Source: Psococerastis gibbosa (taxonomy: Eukaryota; Arthropoda; Insecta; Psocodea; Psocidae). Taken from it: a DNA stretch of 64,000 bases. This document shows positions 61,020 to 64,000 of this stretch, one piece after another; the stretch's first letter is position 1; every line of letters begins with the position of its first letter. The notes under the pieces were generated by a model. That model was not told the origin of the DNA. It searched no databases and was given only the letters and a program-made list of their open reading frames with translations. The stretch spans positions 24,137,089 to 24,201,088 of the forward strand of contig OZ020488.1 of NCBI GenBank assembly GCA_963971405.1, read 5' to 3'. Both the position numbers and the translations under genes were made by a program.

Positions 61020-61983
61020 TGAGAGAAATATTGGCATTTTTTTTACGAATAATCCAAAGTTAACAAAATAGATAGGTTTTTGTTCCGGATTTCTCATCCT
61101 GGGACAGCTCCTGCCAAAACAGCCCAAAATCAGCCAGTAAATTAAAAAATTTAGCATGTGTTATTTCAAAATTTGGTATATTACTAGGAAGTTGAGTTAG
61201 CCTATATATTGGTTGACGATTTCCCAGAGTTTTATTGATGCAGGGCTGTAGATAATGCACTTAATAATGTAAGAGTAGCCATATTTGTTCAAAAACATCA
61301 CTGACATAGGCTAAACATACAACATCAACCGCCGACTACCCAAATATAATAAATTGAAAGGTGGGCTTTTGAGCCTGGAAAAGCGCAAATGTTGGACAGC
61401 TTGGCCTCCTTTTACAATCAACTCGACTAATTGCAGAGTATAGCTAATTGGTTTTCTTGTTAAGTGTCAATAAAAGATTAATGTTACGAATGATAGATTT
61501 GTTTTAAGTGAATTGCAGGCAATTCTTCTGTCTTATTGTAAAACAGAGTGGCAGAAATTATATTTTCCATGAAATTTGTTTGATGCTTTATCATTTTTAC
61601 CAACGCACCCCCCAAATGCAATATTTTTATATATCTATTTCTTACTTCAAAATAAATGTATCACTTTTCAACCAGCACCAATCTGGATTTCGGAGGCCGC
61701 CTGCGCCAAGTTATAGTGCTGGTTTTTACCAGGATTAGGATTATTGGATGGCACCGCTATGGATTTGAACATAGGGGCATACTGTATTGCATACAGAAGT
61801 CTTCCATTTGCAGGCATGATAAATCCGATTTAAATCAAATAAATATTCATGCACATCCTCTAGCGGTTCGGTCCAGTTCTTCAGTTCAGTCACATAGAAT
61901 GTAGCCGAAATGCAAAAATATTCCTAGTAGGCCTACTTTAGATTTGTTTTACTTATTTACGTCGCGTGTCCAGGGAAACACAT
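61020..61983. other. No recognised feature
   Basis: AT-rich. Plus frames at 61508-61738 and 61656-61904 have no recognisable domain. Confidence 0.4.
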
Positions 61984-61985
61984 TA

Positions 61986-62626
61986 GGCGTATTTTGTTAC
62001 ACGAATTCGAATTTGGATTACTCAATTTGGTGCATTTTGTTACCAAAGGGGGCGGAGCGTACCGTATTAAATGTTCGATTCTTAATCCGGATTAGTGATT
62101 TTTGCCACGATTTTGCCTTACGAAAATTTGTTTACGGCCTACGCTGACATCTTGGATTTGTGACGACTAACGTGTTAATGGTTAATGTTATGCTGTTCGT
62201 GTGACTTTTTCTAGGGCTTATTTTTTACAATGTAACTGCAAAGGCTTTCGCGGCCGGAGTCATATGAAGAATCAGTAGAAAATGAGCTGCCGGTCCATAG
62301 TCGATATGAAAATGAACTTCCATAGTCAACTTTCAAATCAACCACGGCCTATCAGCCCAATTTCTACTGGTTCTTTATTTTTAGTAGTTAGTTGTTTTTA
62401 AGTTATTTTTAATAATAGGTGATAATGATATCATTTCTTTTCTTCAAATTTTGGATTGGCGCGTTTAATTTGAATTCATGTCTACTGCTTAGAATATAAT
62501 ATCTGAATATCATAATACGCTCATTTTGTTACATTTTTCGCTTCTTTTCCTCCTGTTCTCCGATTGGTCCAACTTCTAATACGGATTTGTGTTCAAATGT
62601 AAAATATTCGTGTAACAAAATACGCC
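61986..62626. mobile_element. TIR element with TA flanks, 641 bp
   Basis: A perfect 21-bp terminal inverted repeat starts GGCGTATTTTGTTACACGAA, with its exact complement at 62606-62626. Both ends abut TA. No transposase frame lies inside, so it is non-autonomous. The superfamily is open (TA flanks suit Tc1/mariner-type cutting). It contains a nested CAGTAGAA-family foldback at 62267-62375. Confidence 0.75.
62267..62375. mobile_element. Foldback MITE, CAGTAGAA family (short)
   Basis: AAGAATCAGTAGAAA at the left and tttctactggttctt at the right, with inner accacggcctatcagccc as in the 47923 copy. At 109 bp it is the shortest of the four and sits inside the TIR element at 61986. Confidence 0.65.
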
Positions 62627-62631
62627 TATTC

Positions 62632-63201
62632 ATGTGTTGCCCAAAATTGAGCACCTTGGACGGCTTTCTCCTTCGCTTCATGCAGGGACCAGATGACAGT
62701 AGGGGGCAGAACAGCAGGTGGGCGGAATCATCAACAGCACCACGCAGTCCCCACTAGACAGCGGTGGTCTTCGAGAGTGCGTATCCGGTCCGGAGGCAGT
62801 TCAAGGTACGCCAGATGGGAAAAAGGAGCCCGCCATCATAGATTAGTTTTAATACATAACTTAACTAAATTAGTGAAGAGTGGTTGAAAAACCTTGAAAT
62901 TAAAATATAAACTACATTTGTCTTAGCATTAATTACGACCCTCAGGGCAAATCAAATCAACGTGTATTTCATGTTATTTTACCTGCATCCATGGATTGCA
63001 TAAACAGAAAATAAAAACAGAACAACCACTATTAACCAAATGCTACCCAGATCAGTATTGCATATCCACTGAGGAACTTCCTACTTCAGTCAAACAACGC
63101 AACAAAAACTAGTCAGGGAGTGCAAAGGACATAACAAAAATAAATATTATTAACATTTAATCATCAAAGGTCAATCAAAAAGTAAAATGATAAGCAAGCA
63201 T
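62632..63201. other. No recognised feature; 3' flank of the gene at 63202
   Basis: Holds the presumed 3' UTR of the minus-strand exon ending at 63202; a minus-strand ATTAAA near 63154-63160 could be its polyadenylation signal. Plus frame 62693-62887 is unrecognised. Confidence 0.4.
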
Positions 63202-63495
63202 TCATTTCTTGCCAGCTTTCCCTCCCTTTTTCGAGCCCTTGCCTTTTGACTCACGAGATTCATCTTTTTTCCCACCGCTCTTTTTGGTGCTTGCTTTACC
63301 TTTCTTAATCATGGCATCAGAGGCTATATCATCTTTAGGTTCTTCATCTTCATCATTGCCCCATTCATCCCCTTCTCCTATGGCATCTTCAAGCAATTCT
63401 GTTTCGTCAACTTTTGACTTCTTGACAGAGACTGTCGCTGCATATGGCGTTGCTGGGCTTTCTTTATTATACGCTCTAGTAAATGCAGCTTTTAC
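63202..63495 (-). CDS. C-terminal exon of an unidentified gene
   Basis: A splice acceptor (ctttactttataatag) precedes 63495. The frame runs 97 residues to a stop at 63202: VKAAFTRAYNKESPATPYAA, then VKKSKVDETELLEDAIGEGD, an acidic EWGNDEDEEPKDD stretch (about 48-60), and a Lys/Gly/Ser-rich tail ending SKKGGKAGKK. The acid-then-basic composition is typical of unstructured C-termini of nuclear or ribosome-associated proteins, but I do not recognise the family. Upstream exons would lie beyond the window's right end. Coding status is inferred from the biased composition and the splice site. Confidence 0.5.
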   Translation of the reverse strand, partial: VKAAFTRAYNKESPATPYAATVSVKKSKVDETELLEDAIGEGDEWGNDEDEEPKDDIASDAMIKKGKASTKKSGGKKDESRESKGKGSKKGGKAGKK

Positions 63496-64000
63496 CTATT
63501 ATAAAGTAAAGAGAGCCCCCATTAAGGCTCGCCTGAATGGGCCATGGACAAATACTAAATATATTGCAGAAGGAAGTGATCTTATCAATTAATTTTGCAT
63601 AGATATAATCAGCCGACGTCGCAGTACGCGTTTCAGTATTAAATCAAGCCTATCCTTTTCCACAACAGCTCTACTAGGCTTAGTTTAAGCCAATGCATCT
63701 TTGCTTCAAACAGAATATATAGCGGTACTATGCCTAAAATATACGTCGGAGCAGTCGGACAAATTCTGCTTGCATAAAAAAATTGTTCATTTAGTTAAAC
63801 GGTGTAGAATTCTCAAATAAAGGGACTAAATAAATAAACTTTGTATAGCTCACCGACCAAGCTGAAATTTTGCGTACCGTATTAAATTTTCATACTGTTG
63901 TACCAGGCATTTTGTTCGTTTTTATTAATGAACGCTTATGGAAGTATTGAAATAAAAGGAGCGTTTAGTTAGTTTCAATTGTCGTGGTCAAACAGTAGAA
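63496..64000. other. Intron of the 63202 gene, no other feature
   Basis: If the 63202 exon is real, this is part of its upstream intron. Nothing else is recognised. The last bases (cgtggtcaaacagtagaa) may begin another CAGTAGAA-family foldback. Confidence 0.35.

Noticed and set aside
63209-63592. 127-codon plus-strand frame with hydrophobic stretches
   Set aside because: Antisense of the Lys-rich exon; Phe/Pro/Leu/Ser richness is the complement of Lys and Glu codons.
1-64000. CRISPR arrays, bacterial operons, LTR or virus-like elements
   Set aside because: No direct-repeat/spacer arrays, no ribosome-binding-site operon layout, and no gag, integrase, capsid or envelope-type coding sequence recognised anywhere in the window.

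Overview
The window is nuclear DNA of an invertebrate animal. It is AT-rich, has long introns with GT/AG splice sites and carries many small dispersed repeats. I cannot fix the phylum. The receptor, the DCAF15 homologue and the transposon mix would suit a marine or lophotrochozoan-type animal, but that is inference. I see no virus-derived element and no LTR element.

Three multi-exon host genes can be read through their splice junctions with the reading frame kept throughout. (1) Minus strand, 16021 to 8616: a DCAF15 homologue, a CRL4 ubiquitin-ligase substrate receptor, in ten firm exons and one probable last exon, about 779 residues. (2) Plus strand, 16898 to 21178, head-to-head with DCAF15: a five-exon, 436-residue PIF/Harbinger transposase-derived (HARBI1-like) gene. 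Its frame is intact, but its first catalytic Asp is replaced and its second is displaced. This is the most interesting item, because it looks like a domesticated transposase. (3) Minus strand, 40107 to 22689: a five-exon class A peptide GPCR of the FMRFamide-receptor-like type, 381 residues, with an 11 kb first intron full of repeats. A C-terminal coding exon of an unknown gene lies at 63495 to 63202.

Mobile DNA fills much of the rest. From 2.5 to 5.7 kb lies a tandem duplication of a 1.6 kb unit, each copy carrying three nested hAT-like MITEs with long C-runs. Related MITEs with exact 8-bp target duplications are at 29.5 and 60.9 kb. Inverted mariner fragments are at 6.0-6.6 kb. A tRNA-derived SINE family has members at 7.0, 13.2, 18.9, 32.0, 33.9 and 34.8 kb. 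Foldback families occur at 0.3, 1.0, 10.1, 14.6, 24.5, 36.2, 47.9, 56.9 and 62.3 kb. An 0.85 kb repeat has five copies (30.1, 37.9, 38.8, 40.2, 55.5 kb), two of them a large inverted pair. A young 5'-truncated LINE at 49203-51500 has an intact RT frame, a (TAAG)n tail and a 10-bp target duplication. Older LINE remnants lie at 0.1, 27.8, 28.5, 32.3, 32.8 and 41.3 kb.

The stretches 43.1-47.9, 51.5-54.9 and 57.1-60.9 kb show no gene I can support.
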